A DNA stretch of 27,619 nt from JBGFRR01 sp041695045. Its GTDB lineage: Bacteria; Bacteroidota; Ignavibacteria; UBA10030. Each line of letters opens with the position of its first letter. The stretch's first letter is position 1. Location: NCBI GenBank assembly GCA_041695045.1, contig JBGFRR010000022.1:1-27619 (forward strand), in the 5' to 3' direction. The translations under genes were made by a program, and so were the position numbers. Below are positions 16,575-24,788 of the stretch, piece by piece. The notes below the pieces were generated by a model. That model worked only from the letters and a program-made list of their open reading frames with translations. It searched no databases and had not been told where the DNA came from.

Positions 16575-17600
16575 ATGGGCATTCTCAATCTCTTCTCTTC
16601 CGACATTGCCGTCGACCTCGGCACGGCCAACACCGTTATCTGGATGAAGGGGAAAGGCATCGTGCTGAACGAGCCTTCCATCGTTGCGTTCGACCGGAAC
16701 ACTAAAAGGATCATCGCGATCGGTAACGAGGCGCGAGAGATGGTGGGCCGCACACATCGCGACATCCGAACCATCCGGCCGATGAAGGACGGCGTCATTG
16801 CCGACTTTGAGATTGCCGAAGGAATGCTGCGCGAATTTATCAAGAAGATCCACCTCGGCTGGATTCCAAGCCGGCGCATCGTTGTCTCCGTTCCGTCGGG
16901 CATCACGGAAGTGGAAAAGCGAGCGGTGCGCGACTCCGCCGAACATGCCGGTGCGAAGGAAGTCCATCTCATCGCCGAGCCGATGGCTGCAGCCATCGGT
17001 GTGGGTCTCGATGTCGACGCACCCGTCGGCAACATGGTAATCGACATCGGCGGGGGAACGACGGAAATTGCCGTCATCGCGCTCTCGGGTATTGTCAACG
17101 AAGAATCGATCCGCATTGCCGGCAACGAGATGAACAACGCTATCGTGCACTTCTTCAAACGCAACCACAACATCCTCATCGGTGAGCGGACGGCGGAGGC
17201 GATCAAGTGCGAAGTCGGCTCGGCGATGCCGTTGAAAGAAGAGATCACGATTCAGGTCAAGGGCCGCGACCTCGTGAACGGTGTGCCGAAGACAACGGAA
17301 GTCAGCTCGGTAGAAATTCGTGAAGCGTTGAACGAACCCATTTCGCAAATCGTCGAAGCGGTCAAAATCACCCTCGAACGCACGCCGCCGGAGCTTTCGG
17401 CGGACATCCTCGACCGCGGCATTATGCTCACGGGCGGCGGGGCATTGCTGAAGAAACTCGACGAGCGATTACGGCTCGAGACAAACCTTCCCATTCACGT
17501 CGTTGAAGATCCCCTTACCGCCGTCGTGCGCGGCGTGGGGAAGGTGCTGGAACATCTGAACAATTATTCAAAAGTGCTCATCAAGAGCAAGCGGTATTAG
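16575..17600 (+). CDS. mreB: Rod-shape-determining actin homologue
   Basis: This 341-residue MreB is the cytoplasmic actin-like protein that polymerises under the membrane and guides elongasome cell-wall synthesis. It has the phosphate-1 loop AVDLGTANT near the N-terminus, VSVPSGITEVEKRAV, EPMAAAIGVGLDV, the phosphate-2 loop VIDIGGGTTEIAV, and the adenosine-binding LTGGGALLKKLDE. Length is normal. No Shine-Dalgarno is visible in the 30 AT-rich bases before ATG 16575, which lie at the right edge of the restriction cassette. mreC follows after 95 bases. Confidence 0.98.
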   Translation: MGILNLFSSDIAVDLGTANTVIWMKGKGIVLNEPSIVAFDRNTKRIIAIGNEAREMVGRTHRDIRTIRPMKDGVIADFEIAEGMLREFIKKIHLGWIPSRRIVVSVPSGITEVEKRAVRDSAEHAGAKEVHLIAEPMAAAIGVGLDVDAPVGNMVIDIGGGTTEIAVIALSGIVNEESIRIAGNEMNNAIVHFFKRNHNILIGERTAEAIKCEVGSAMPLKEEITIQVKGRDLVNGVPKTTEVSSVEIREALNEPISQIVEAVKITLERTPPELSADILDRGIMLTGGGALLKKLDERLRLETNLPIHVVEDPLTAVVRGVGKVLEHLNNYSKVLIKSKRY

Positions 17601-17695
17601 AAGCGGTCTCAACTGAGTTAGAACTCGTGGCCCTCGTAGGGCGAGATCGTATCACGCCCTGCAGTGTTGTCCCCCGTTTAGGTGGAAAGCAAACC

Positions 17696-18535
17696 ATGCT
17701 GCAGCGACTGTATCAGCTTCTGCTTTTCTTTAAAGAGTATGTGATCCTGTCGGGACTCATCGTCCTGTCGTTAATTCTCCTCGCGCTCAACGAGAATGCG
17801 CAGCTCAAGAGAATCCGCTCGATGGCGTCGGTCTCGTTCGGTGTCTTGCAACAGCAGGTAGCGTTCATTCCGGAGTACTTCAACCTGCGACACGAGAACG
17901 AGGTGCTCCGCCGGATGAACGTTGAGCTTGCCGCAGAAGTGAGTCAGCTCCGGGACGCACGGTTAGAAAACACCCGCCTGCGCAGTTTGCTCGAATTCAA
18001 AGAACGCAGCACGCATCCGCTGTTGGCCGCGAAGGTCGTCGGCAAGAACCTGACGCTTCTGCGCAACACTCTCACGCTCGACATTGGGACGGCCGACGGC
18101 GTACAACCGATGATGCCTGTCATGAGCGAAGCGGGACTGGTCGGCCTTGTCGTCTCGGCGTCCGAGCGGTACTCTATCGTCAACCTTCTGCTCAACACGG
18201 ATTTTCGTGCGAGCGGGAAGATTCTCCGCAGCCGCGTGGACGGCATCGTGCAGTGGGACGGCAGCGAGCTTGTGCTGAAGAACGTCGCCCAGACGATGGA
18301 TGTGATGCAAGGGGATGTCGTCGTGACGTCGGAGTACAGCAGCACATTCCCAGCCGACGTGAAGATCGGTGTGGTGGCCGACGTGCGTCATCTGCCGGGA
18401 ACGATGTTCAAGAAGGTCGTTCTTCAGCCCGCCGTGAATCTCGTGCGGTTAGAGGAAGTGTTCGTGATTCTGCGCGTCGCCAGCGAAGAGCGCGCACAAT
18501 TAGAGCGGGAGGCAGCAGGGTCAAGAAAACGATAA
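17696..18535 (+). CDS. mreC: Rod-shape-determining protein MreC
   Basis: This 279-residue MreC is the periplasmic scaffold that links MreB/MreD to penicillin-binding proteins. ATG 17696 has GGTGGAAAG upstream and is followed by a basic start and one transmembrane anchor (about residues 13-32). A coiled-coil region (about 60-100, HENEVLRRMNVELAAEVSQL) precedes the beta-barrel domain, which contains GVQPMMPVMSEAGLVG and the expected GxxVVTSxxSxxFPxxxxIG-type ending (GDVVVTSEYSSTFPADVKIG). An in-frame ATG-type start at 17627 would add 23 residues before the anchor and lacks support. No mreD follows; a 35-codon ORF and thrA come next. Confidence 0.96.
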   Translation: MLQRLYQLLLFFKEYVILSGLIVLSLILLALNENAQLKRIRSMASVSFGVLQQQVAFIPEYFNLRHENEVLRRMNVELAAEVSQLRDARLENTRLRSLLEFKERSTHPLLAAKVVGKNLTLLRNTLTLDIGTADGVQPMMPVMSEAGLVGLVVSASERYSIVNLLLNTDFRASGKILRSRVDGIVQWDGSELVLKNVAQTMDVMQGDVVVTSEYSSTFPADVKIGVVADVRHLPGTMFKKVVLQPAVNLVRLEEVFVILRVASEERAQLEREAAGSRKR

Positions 18536-18545
18536 AGGAATTTCT

Positions 18546-18653
18546 ATGGACGACTTTCGATTCTCCATCGGCAAGTTCAAATTCAAGCTTGCGGTCACGG
18601 AAAATGAGCCGACGATCAAGCCCTACAAACAAGAGCAGAAAGGGCGGAAGTGA
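18546..18653 (+). CDS. 35-residue small ORF between mreC and thrA
   Basis: ATG 18546 is preceded by AAAGGA at a good distance, and the frame ends TGA at 18651-18653, overlapping the thrA ATG (TGATG). The product is basic and hydrophilic, starts MDDFRFSIGKFKFKLAV and ends KQEQKGRK, with no membrane segment. The tight fit (10 bases after mreC, 1-base overlap with thrA) suggests a translated gene or a coupling leader that feeds ribosomes into thrA. I do not recognise a family. Confidence 0.55.
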   Translation: MDDFRFSIGKFKFKLAVTENEPTIKPYKQEQKGRK

Positions 18654-21130
18654 TGGGAAGATCGGGCGGTTTGCGCGTACTCAAGTTTGGCGGTTCTTCG
18701 GTTGCAACACCCGAGCGGGTGAAAGCGGTGGGGGCGGTCATTCGCAACGCGGCTAAGAAGCACCGAGTGGTCGTCGTTGTATCAGCGTTTCAGGGGATTA
18801 CGAATCAGCTCCTCGAATGCGCCCGACGTGCTGAGCGCGGGGATAGGACGTTCGAGGAACTCTACCTTGCCTTAGCCGACCGGCACCGCCAGGCATGCAG
18901 CGAACTCCTCCGCGCGTCCGATACCTCCACGCGGGAATCTGTCGAGAATCTCCTGCAGGAATTGCGTCAGGCCCTCCACGGTATCTCTCTTCTTCGTTAT
19001 GCCCCACCGCGAGCGCTCGACCTGACGGCGAGCTTCGGCGAGCGACTCTCCGCCACCATCATCAGCGGATTCCTGAATAGATCATTTCGCGCGCCCTCTG
19101 TGGACGCGCGCGAAATGGTCGTGACGGACGACCAATTCATGCACGCCGCGGTGTTGTTCGACAAAAGCAATCCCGCCATTCGCGCAACGCTTCAGCATAT
19201 CTGGAAGTCGCACGGTCCGCGCGCAGTGCCGATCGTGACCGGCTTCATCGGTTCGACGGAAGACGGATTGACCACAACAATCGGCCGCAACGGTTCCGAT
19301 TACACGGCCGCGATTGTCGGCGCAGCACTCGATGCGAGCGTGGTGGAAATCTGGACCGACGTGGACGGCATCCTCAGCGCCGACCCCACCGCGGTTCCGT
19401 CCGCCTTTGTGCTTTCCCAGGTCTCATACGAAGAAGCGATGGAGCTTTCGTACTTCGGCGCGAAAGTGCTTCATGCCGCATCCATTGCGCCGGCCGTGGC
19501 GCGGGATATTCCTATCCTCATCAAAAATACTTTTAACCCAACTGCCCCCGGCACGCTTATTTCCCGCAAAACCGACCCGTGGGAAGGCGTTGCGAAAGGC
19601 ATCAGCTCCGTCGATGACGTAACGCTGCTGACTGTGCGCGGCGCGGCGATGGTTGGTGTACCCGGAACTGCCGAGCGATTGTTTCGAACGTTGGGATCGC
19701 ATCGTATCAACATCATCCTCATCTCGCAAGCATCCTCCGAGCATACGGTGTGTCTTGCCGTATACTCCTCCGATGCGCCGCGTGCGCGCAAAGCGATCAT
19801 GCAGGAATTCCGGCACGAAATGCAACTCAAAAGTCTTACGCTCGACGAGAAGCCCGCGCAGACAATCATTGCCATTGTGGGCGAAGGCATGAAGGGCACG
19901 CCCGGAGTTGCGGGAAAAGTGTTCAACGCCCTTGGCCGCAACCATGTAAACGTCTCAGCCATCGCACAAGGGGCCTCCGAGCGGAACATTTCGTTCGTCA
20001 TCGACTCGCAACAGAAAGTGCGCGCGCTGAACGTTATCCATCAAGCGTTCTTCGAAACGCGCAAGCGGTTGGGATTGGTGGTCATCGGTGTGGGAAACGT
20101 GGGCGGGGCACTGCTGCGACAACTCGAAAAGCAACAAGCGGAGCTGCGTCGGCAGGGGTTCGACATTGCTGTGTATGGGATCGCAAACAGCAAACGCTTG
20201 CTCTTTTCACCGGCGGGGATTGCCCTCAACACCTGGAAGGAACAGCTCGACGCGGCACAGGAGCCGATGCAGGTCGAAGCATTGATCCGCCACGTCCTCT
20301 CGCTCGGTGTCCCCAACATCGCGCTCGTCGACTGTACGGCCGACGCGAAGTTAGTCGATGCGTATCCGAATTTCGTGAAAGCCAACATGCACATCATTAC
20401 GCCGAACAAGCTCGCGAACGTGCTGCCGTGGAAGCGTTATGCTGCGCTGACCGAACTCATGCGCGAACGCCAGAAGTATTTCTTCTACGAAGCGAATGTC
20501 GGGGCGGGACTGCCGATCATCTCGACGCTGCGCGACCTGATTGCGAGCGGCGACACGGTTGTGAAAATCGAGGGGATTTTTTCCGGCACCCTCAGTTATC
20601 TGTTCAACGGCTACAACGGGGGGAAACCGTTCAGCGCGTTTCTGCAGGAAGCGTACCAACTCGGCTTCACCGAGCCAGACCCGCGGGACGACCTGACGGG
20701 GGAAGATGTGGGCCGCAAACTCCTGATCCTTGCGCGGCAGCTCGGCTTGAAAATGGACATGAACGACATTCGCGTCGAAACCCTGGTGCCCGCGCCGCTA
20801 CGCACGATGAAGTTCTCGGATGAGTTCTTCAGAGAGCTTGCGAAGTACGACGATGCGATGCAGCGGCGATTGGGGCGCGCTCGCCTGCGGGGAGCGGTGC
20901 TGCGGTATGTCGGGACACTTCAGGGGAACGCCGCGTACGCGCAGCTGCGGGAAATCCCGCTCAACCATCCCTTTGCCTCCACAAAGGGGAGCGACAACAT
21001 CATCATGTTCACGACGCATCGGTATTCTCGAACGCCGCTCATTGTGCAGGGCCCCGGTGCTGGCGCGGATGTAACCGCCATGGGTGTGTTCTCGGATATC
21101 CTGAAGCTGCTGCACTGGTTACCGTGGTAA
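18653..21130 (+). CDS. thrA: Bifunctional aspartokinase / homoserine dehydrogenase
   Basis: This 825-residue fusion carries out the first and third steps from aspartate to homoserine, the branch to threonine and methionine. The aspartokinase domain starts VLKFGGSSVATPERV and includes TIGRNGSDYTAAIV and EIWTDVDGI. Two ACT-type regulatory segments follow (around 320-460, e.g. GMKGTPGVAGKVFNALG). The homoserine dehydrogenase part begins near residue 474 with the NAD(P)-binding GVGNVGGALL, then TPNKLAN, GAGLPIISTLRDLI, EGIFSGTLSYLFN and EPDPRDDLTGEDVGRKLLIL. ATG 18653 was chosen because it overlaps the small ORF's stop and is preceded by AGGGCGGAAG. The protein is full length. The ACT domains imply threonine feedback control, known for the family. 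The usual thrB/thrC partners are not next to it. Confidence 0.97.
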   Translation: MGRSGGLRVLKFGGSSVATPERVKAVGAVIRNAAKKHRVVVVVSAFQGITNQLLECARRAERGDRTFEELYLALADRHRQACSELLRASDTSTRESVENLLQELRQALHGISLLRYAPPRALDLTASFGERLSATIISGFLNRSFRAPSVDAREMVVTDDQFMHAAVLFDKSNPAIRATLQHIWKSHGPRAVPIVTGFIGSTEDGLTTTIGRNGSDYTAAIVGAALDASVVEIWTDVDGILSADPTAVPSAFVLSQVSYEEAMELSYFGAKVLHAASIAPAVARDIPILIKNTFNPTAPGTLISRKTDPWEGVAKGISSVDDVTLLTVRGAAMVGVPGTAERLFRTLGSHRINIILISQASSEHTVCLAVYSSDAPRARKAIMQEFRHEMQLKSLTLDEKPAQTIIAIVGEGMKGTPGVAGKVFNALGRNHVNVSAIAQGASERNISFVIDSQQKVRALNVIHQAFFETRKRLGLVVIGVGNVGGALLRQLEKQQAELRRQGFDIAVYGIANSKRLLFSPAGIALNTWKEQLDAAQEPMQVEALIRHVLSLGVPNIALVDCTADAKLVDAYPNFVKANMHIITPNKLANVLPWKRYAALTELMRERQKYFFYEANVGAGLPIISTLRDLIASGDTVVKIEGIFSGTLSYLFNGYNGGKPFSAFLQEAYQLGFTEPDPRDDLTGEDVGRKLLILARQLGLKMDMNDIRVETLVPAPLRTMKFSDEFFRELAKYDDAMQRRLGRARLRGAVLRYVGTLQGNAAYAQLREIPLNHPFASTKGSDNIIMFTTHRYSRTPLIVQGPGAGADVTAMGVFSDILKLLHWLPW

Positions 21131-21141
21131 GGGCTGGGCTC

Positions 21142-21170
21142 TTGACTTTCAATTCAAAATTTAGTATTAA
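21142..21170 (+). promoter_or_regulatory. Promoter-like sequence upstream of the SusC-like gene
   Basis: TTGACT (21142-21147), a 17-base AT-rich spacer, and TATTAA (21165-21170) resemble a housekeeping promoter. It lies 12 bases after the thrA stop, so it would give the SusC/SusD pair its own transcript. Confidence 0.5.
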
Positions 21171-21499
21171 ACACGCAAGCATCCTGATCCTGTAACATTC
21201 CTACATTTTGATTCTCACCTTGGGTGCCCGCATCACAAGCGTTAGCGTCATTGCCTGATGTGTACTGTTGTGAGTGTTGACTTCAATGAGCTGTGGTATG
21301 GTGTTGGGGAATAAAGTCCACAAACAAGTTCAAGGTAAGAGTTCGCAGACAACGCAATCGTACGAATTCCACCGATCCACTTTTCAACGATTAACCGGCG
21401 CGCGAAACCGTGCCCGAGTACGCTTTTTTCAAACACGCCCCAAAGGAGGTGATAAAGAGGCGATACAGTCGTTTATCGATACGTGTCTGTTAACCCATG

Positions 21500-21531
21500 C
21501 CCGTGTTGCAGTTCCCCAAACTGTAAACGGG
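21500..21531 (+). promoter_or_regulatory. Stem-loop in the SusC leader
   Basis: CCCGT plus TTGCAGTT pairs with AACTGTAA plus ACGGG (13 pairs counting one G-U, one bulged G, loop CCCCA). It is flanked by GTTAAC at 21489 and 21536, which could extend the stem. It ends 22 bases before the AAGGAGG of the SusC gene, a position suited to translational control. There is no T-tract, so it is not a simple terminator. Confidence 0.5.
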
Positions 21532-21564
21532 AGTTGTTAACCATAATCTTCTGAAGGAGGAGAT

Positions 21565-24500
21565 ATGTGTAAGGTTACCAAGTACGTGGGAATCTTGCTC
21601 ACGCTGTTGATGCTGCCTGGGCTCGTACTTGCCCAAACGGGCACCGTAGCAGGAAAGGTAACATCAACCGCGGGCGAGGCTCTCCCCGGAGCCAACGTTG
21701 TCGTCATGCTCCAAGGTCTTACGCTTGGAGCGGCAACCGACGTCAACGGGAATTACACCATCACCAACGTGCCGGCAGGATTGCAGCGCGTGACTGCCCG
21801 GTTCGTTGGGTACCGATCCGACACGAAAGAAATAAACGTGCGGGTCGGCGCCATCACTGAACTCAACTTCACGTTGAGCCCCACCGTTCTTCAACTCGAC
21901 GAGGTCGTCGTTACCGGCGCGGGCGCTGCCGTTGAGAAAATGAAGCTCGGTAACACGGTCGCTACCATCAACGCTGCCAACCTCGAAAACGCACCGGTCA
22001 GTTCGCTGAATGAAATTCTTCAGGGACGCGTGCCGGGTGTCGCGGTCTTACCCACCAGCGGGCTGGTCGGCGAGGGAGCTGCGATCCGCATTCGCGGGAG
22101 CGCAAGCCTTTCGCAGCTCAACGCACCCGTTGTGTACATCGACGGTGTGCGTGTGAGCCAGATGGATGGACTTGCGGTAAGCATCGGCGATGCGGCAGGC
22201 CATCCGTCGCGGCTTGACGACCTCAACCCGGATGCGATCGAGCGTGTTGAAATTCTCAAAGGTGCAGCTGCGGCGACATTGTATGGAACGCAGGCGAACG
22301 CCGGCGTTATCCAGATCTTTACTAAGCAGGGCTCACAGACCAAGCCGAAGTTCAACTTTGAGATTCAACAGTCGGCGTTGGAATATCCCGATACCTACAA
22401 ACCCAATGCAGGGTTTGCTCGCGATCAGGCGCAGGCCGATCGCATCAACCAGATTTTAGGACGTGGTGTACGACCGTTTGAGGTATTCGAGGAAAGGTTT
22501 CCCGCAGAGATTATCGGCACGGGCTACGGCCAGAGCTACTCGGCTTCAGTCAGCGGCGGTCAGACGGGCGTAACGTATTTTGCAGCCCTGCGGTATAGCG
22601 ACACCGATGGTCCCTTCAATCCGAATCCCGAAGCATTCTGGGGGAAAGACCCCGGCATGGCAAACGACCGGATAAGGAGAGGGCAATTCTCCGGTAATCT
22701 CAATATCGTTCCGTCCGAGTTCTTCCGTCTCCGCATCAGCACGCAGTACACAAATGCGGCTCAGGAGGTCATCGAAAATAACAACAACATCTTCGCACCG
22801 ATTACGCTTGCACAATTCGGTAAGCCGGAGCGTATCCAAAAAGCTGGCATAGCAGGAGCAACGGCCGATAACCGGTTCGGCAATGCGGCGTTTGCAACGG
22901 CGCGCGAAGGGTTCCAGCAGGAAACGAAAGACCGTACCGACCACGGCAACGTGAGCATCACGGCAAGTTACAACGTGATGACTCAGCTCACCGTGGAAGC
23001 AACGGCCGGGTTAGACTACATTTCCCAGCGGAGCTCAAACTTCAGCCCGTTCGGTTGGAACGTCGATCGTCTCGTGGCGAACAACATCGACGGCGACCTG
23101 AGGATTGGCACACGCCAGCGGCAAGAGTGGACGCTCGACGCCAAAGCAATCTGGAACACCGACATCATGTCCAACCTTGGCTCACAGCTGATCGTCGGCA
23201 TCCAGGGGTTCCGCAGCATCCAGAACAATACGGGCGGCTCGACCGCAACGTTCCCCGGCCCAGGCATCGAAGTACTTCAGGCTGGTCAAACGCCGACGGC
23301 GAACTCATTCTTTAGCGATGTGATTCAAGCCGGCGTGTTGTTCCAGGAACAGTTGAGCTATGAGGATTACCTCTTCCTCACGCTCGGTATGCGCTTCGAT
23401 GCGAACAGCGCGTTCGGTTCAGAGTTCAAGACGGCGCAATACCCGAAAGTCAGTCTCTCCGTGCTCCCCTTGCGCGCGATAGACATGGGAAGTTCCGTGC
23501 TCTCAACACTTCGCGTGCGCGCAGCTATCGGGAAATCGGGTCAGCAGCCGGGAGCGTTCGACAAGTTCACCACGTTTGTTGCATTCCGCTCTGCCGACGG
23601 TGCAGGCCTTGCGCCGGGCAACCTCGGCAATCAAAAGTTGAAACCGGAGGTGTCAACGGAGTGGGAAGTTGGCGCAGAGGCCGGTTTGTTTGACGACCGT
23701 GTCGGTATCGAGGTCACGTATTGGGACCGCGTCGTGAAAGACGCGCTCGTGCCTCGTCAGTTTGCCCCCTCCGGCGGGTTCTACCGATTCCAGTTGGATA
23801 ACATCGGTGAGCTGGTTGCGCACGGCATAGACATCGGCTTGAACGTGAACGTCATGCGAACGGATAACCTCTCGCTTAGTTTCTTTGCCAACGGGGCCTA
23901 TCTCCAGGAGAAAATTGCCAGCATGGGTGGCGCTCCGCAGTTGAAAGTAGGCGGCGCGTATCCTCGCTACCGAAACTTCATCCGTGAGGGCTATGCACCG
24001 GGTTCGTTCTTCGGACCTATCCTTGCCCCGTTCGAATACCCGATTGACATCAATCAGGACGGAAGACCGGACACGTATCAGGAACTGTTGACGTACTTCT
24101 CGGTTCCGCGTGATCCGCGTGTGTGGGCGACTTCGCGGTTGATGGTGCTAGGACGGGATATGCAACCCCTGCCGGGCGGCCAAACCTATCTTGAGCACTA
24201 TCTTGGCAAACCGATGCCGGATTGGCAGGGCTCCTTCGGTCTGAATGTAGGCTTCCTGAAGAACTTCCGGCTTGCAGCGCTCTTTGAGTACAAGGCCGGA
24301 AACTTCTACGTCCACAACCTGACGGATGCTTTCCGCCGCTCACACGGCGTCATAGGCCGCAATCTCCGCCGTCCTGCAGAACTCGAAAGCATTATGCTGA
24401 ACCCAGCCAGCACGCCCGAGCAGCGTGTTGCGGCCGCACAGGAGTGGACCAAGACAATTGCTTCGCTCACCCCGTACGACGGACTGAATGAAATCGAAAA

Positions 24501-24774
24501 AGCCGACTTCATCCGCTGGCGCGAGCTGAGCCTCACTTATGATATTCCGTCGGAGTATGCGGCATGGTTCGGTGTTTCCAATGCCTCGGTTTCGGTCGCA
24601 GGCCGCAACTTGATGATTTGGACAAACTACTCCGGCATCGACCCCGAAACGAACGTCTACAGCGGCCGTGCAACGGGTGTTGGTCTGGTCGATCAGAATT
24701 TCGGTTTGGGAATCGAAGCCTTTGGTGTGCCCATCGCGCGCCAATATACATTCACACTGCGGTTAGGACTCTAA
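21565..24774 (+). CDS. SusC/RagA-type TonB-dependent outer-membrane receptor
   Basis: This 1069-residue protein starts at ATG 21565 after GAAGGAGGAGAT. Residues 1-23 are a signal peptide ending VLAQ. Next is a carboxypeptidase-D regulatory-like domain (about 25-110, GTVAGKVTSTAGEALPGANV), the SusC signature LDEVVVTGAG, and the plug domain (about 120-240) with LNEILQGRVPGV, IRIRGSASL and VEILKGAAAATLYGTQANAGVIQI. The rest is the 22-strand barrel, ending in YTFTLRLGL. It pairs with the SusD-like lipoprotein 14 bases downstream to import oligosaccharides or oligopeptides using TonB energy. No glycosidase lies nearby, while the upstream region is rich in exported peptidases, so peptide import as in RagAB is possible but unproven. 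Confidence 0.97.
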   Translation: MCKVTKYVGILLTLLMLPGLVLAQTGTVAGKVTSTAGEALPGANVVVMLQGLTLGAATDVNGNYTITNVPAGLQRVTARFVGYRSDTKEINVRVGAITELNFTLSPTVLQLDEVVVTGAGAAVEKMKLGNTVATINAANLENAPVSSLNEILQGRVPGVAVLPTSGLVGEGAAIRIRGSASLSQLNAPVVYIDGVRVSQMDGLAVSIGDAAGHPSRLDDLNPDAIERVEILKGAAAATLYGTQANAGVIQIFTKQGSQTKPKFNFEIQQSALEYPDTYKPNAGFARDQAQADRINQILGRGVRPFEVFEERFPAEIIGTGYGQSYSASVSGGQTGVTYFAALRYSDTDGPFNPNPEAFWGKDPGMANDRIRRGQFSGNLNIVPSEFFRLRISTQYTNAAQEVIENNNNIFAPITLAQFGKPERIQKAGIAGATADNRFGNAAFATAREGFQQETKDRTDHGNVSITASYNVMTQLTVEATAGLDYISQRSSNFSPFGWNVDRLVANNIDGDLRIGTRQRQEWTLDAKAIWNTDIMSNLGSQLIVGIQGFRSIQNNTGGSTATFPGPGIEVLQAGQTPTANSFFSDVIQAGVLFQEQLSYEDYLFLTLGMRFDANSAFGSEFKTAQYPKVSLSVLPLRAIDMGSSVLSTLRVRAAIGKSGQQPGAFDKFTTFVAFRSADGAGLAPGNLGNQKLKPEVSTEWEVGAEAGLFDDRVGIEVTYWDRVVKDALVPRQFAPSGGFYRFQLDNIGELVAHGIDIGLNVNVMRTDNLSLSFFANGAYLQEKIASMGGAPQLKVGGAYPRYRNFIREGYAPGSFFGPILAPFEYPIDINQDGRPDTYQELLTYFSVPRDPRVWATSRLMVLGRDMQPLPGGQTYLEHYLGKPMPDWQGSFGLNVGFLKNFRLAALFEYKAGNFYVHNLTDAFRRSHGVIGRNLRRPAELESIMLNPASTPEQRVAAAQEWTKTIASLTPYDGLNEIEKADFIRWRELSLTYDIPSEYAAWFGVSNASVSVAGRNLMIWTNYSGIDPETNVYSGRATGVGLVDQNFGLGIEAFGVPIARQYTFTLRLGL

Positions 24775-24788
24775 GGGAGGGCACGACC

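Larger units (their letters stand above)
21131..21564 (+). promoter_or_regulatory. Long 5' leader of the SusC-like gene
   Basis: This is about 430 bases without a convincing gene. It holds a promoter-like pair near its start (21142-21170), an orphan full-length Shine-Dalgarno match (21441-21452), and a strong hairpin (21500-21531) just before the true ribosome site GAAGGAGGAGAT of the SusC gene. A frame open from 21274 to 21540 has no recognisable product. If transcription starts near 21178 the leader is nearly 390 bases, which suggests RNA-level control; this is inference. Confidence 0.5.

Noticed and set aside
17605..17665. Small hairpins (GCCCT-CGT-AGGGC) between mreB and mreC as a terminator
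   Set aside because: The stem is short, no T-tract follows, and mreB and mreC are expected to be co-transcribed.
19750..20823. Alternative-frame ORF inside thrA (357 codons)
   Set aside because: It overlaps a full-length aspartokinase-homoserine dehydrogenase and has no protein-like features.
21274..21540. 88-codon frame in the SusC leader
   Set aside because: There is no ribosome site at its start, its composition is not protein-like, and it contains the orphan Shine-Dalgarno and hairpin in its 3' half.
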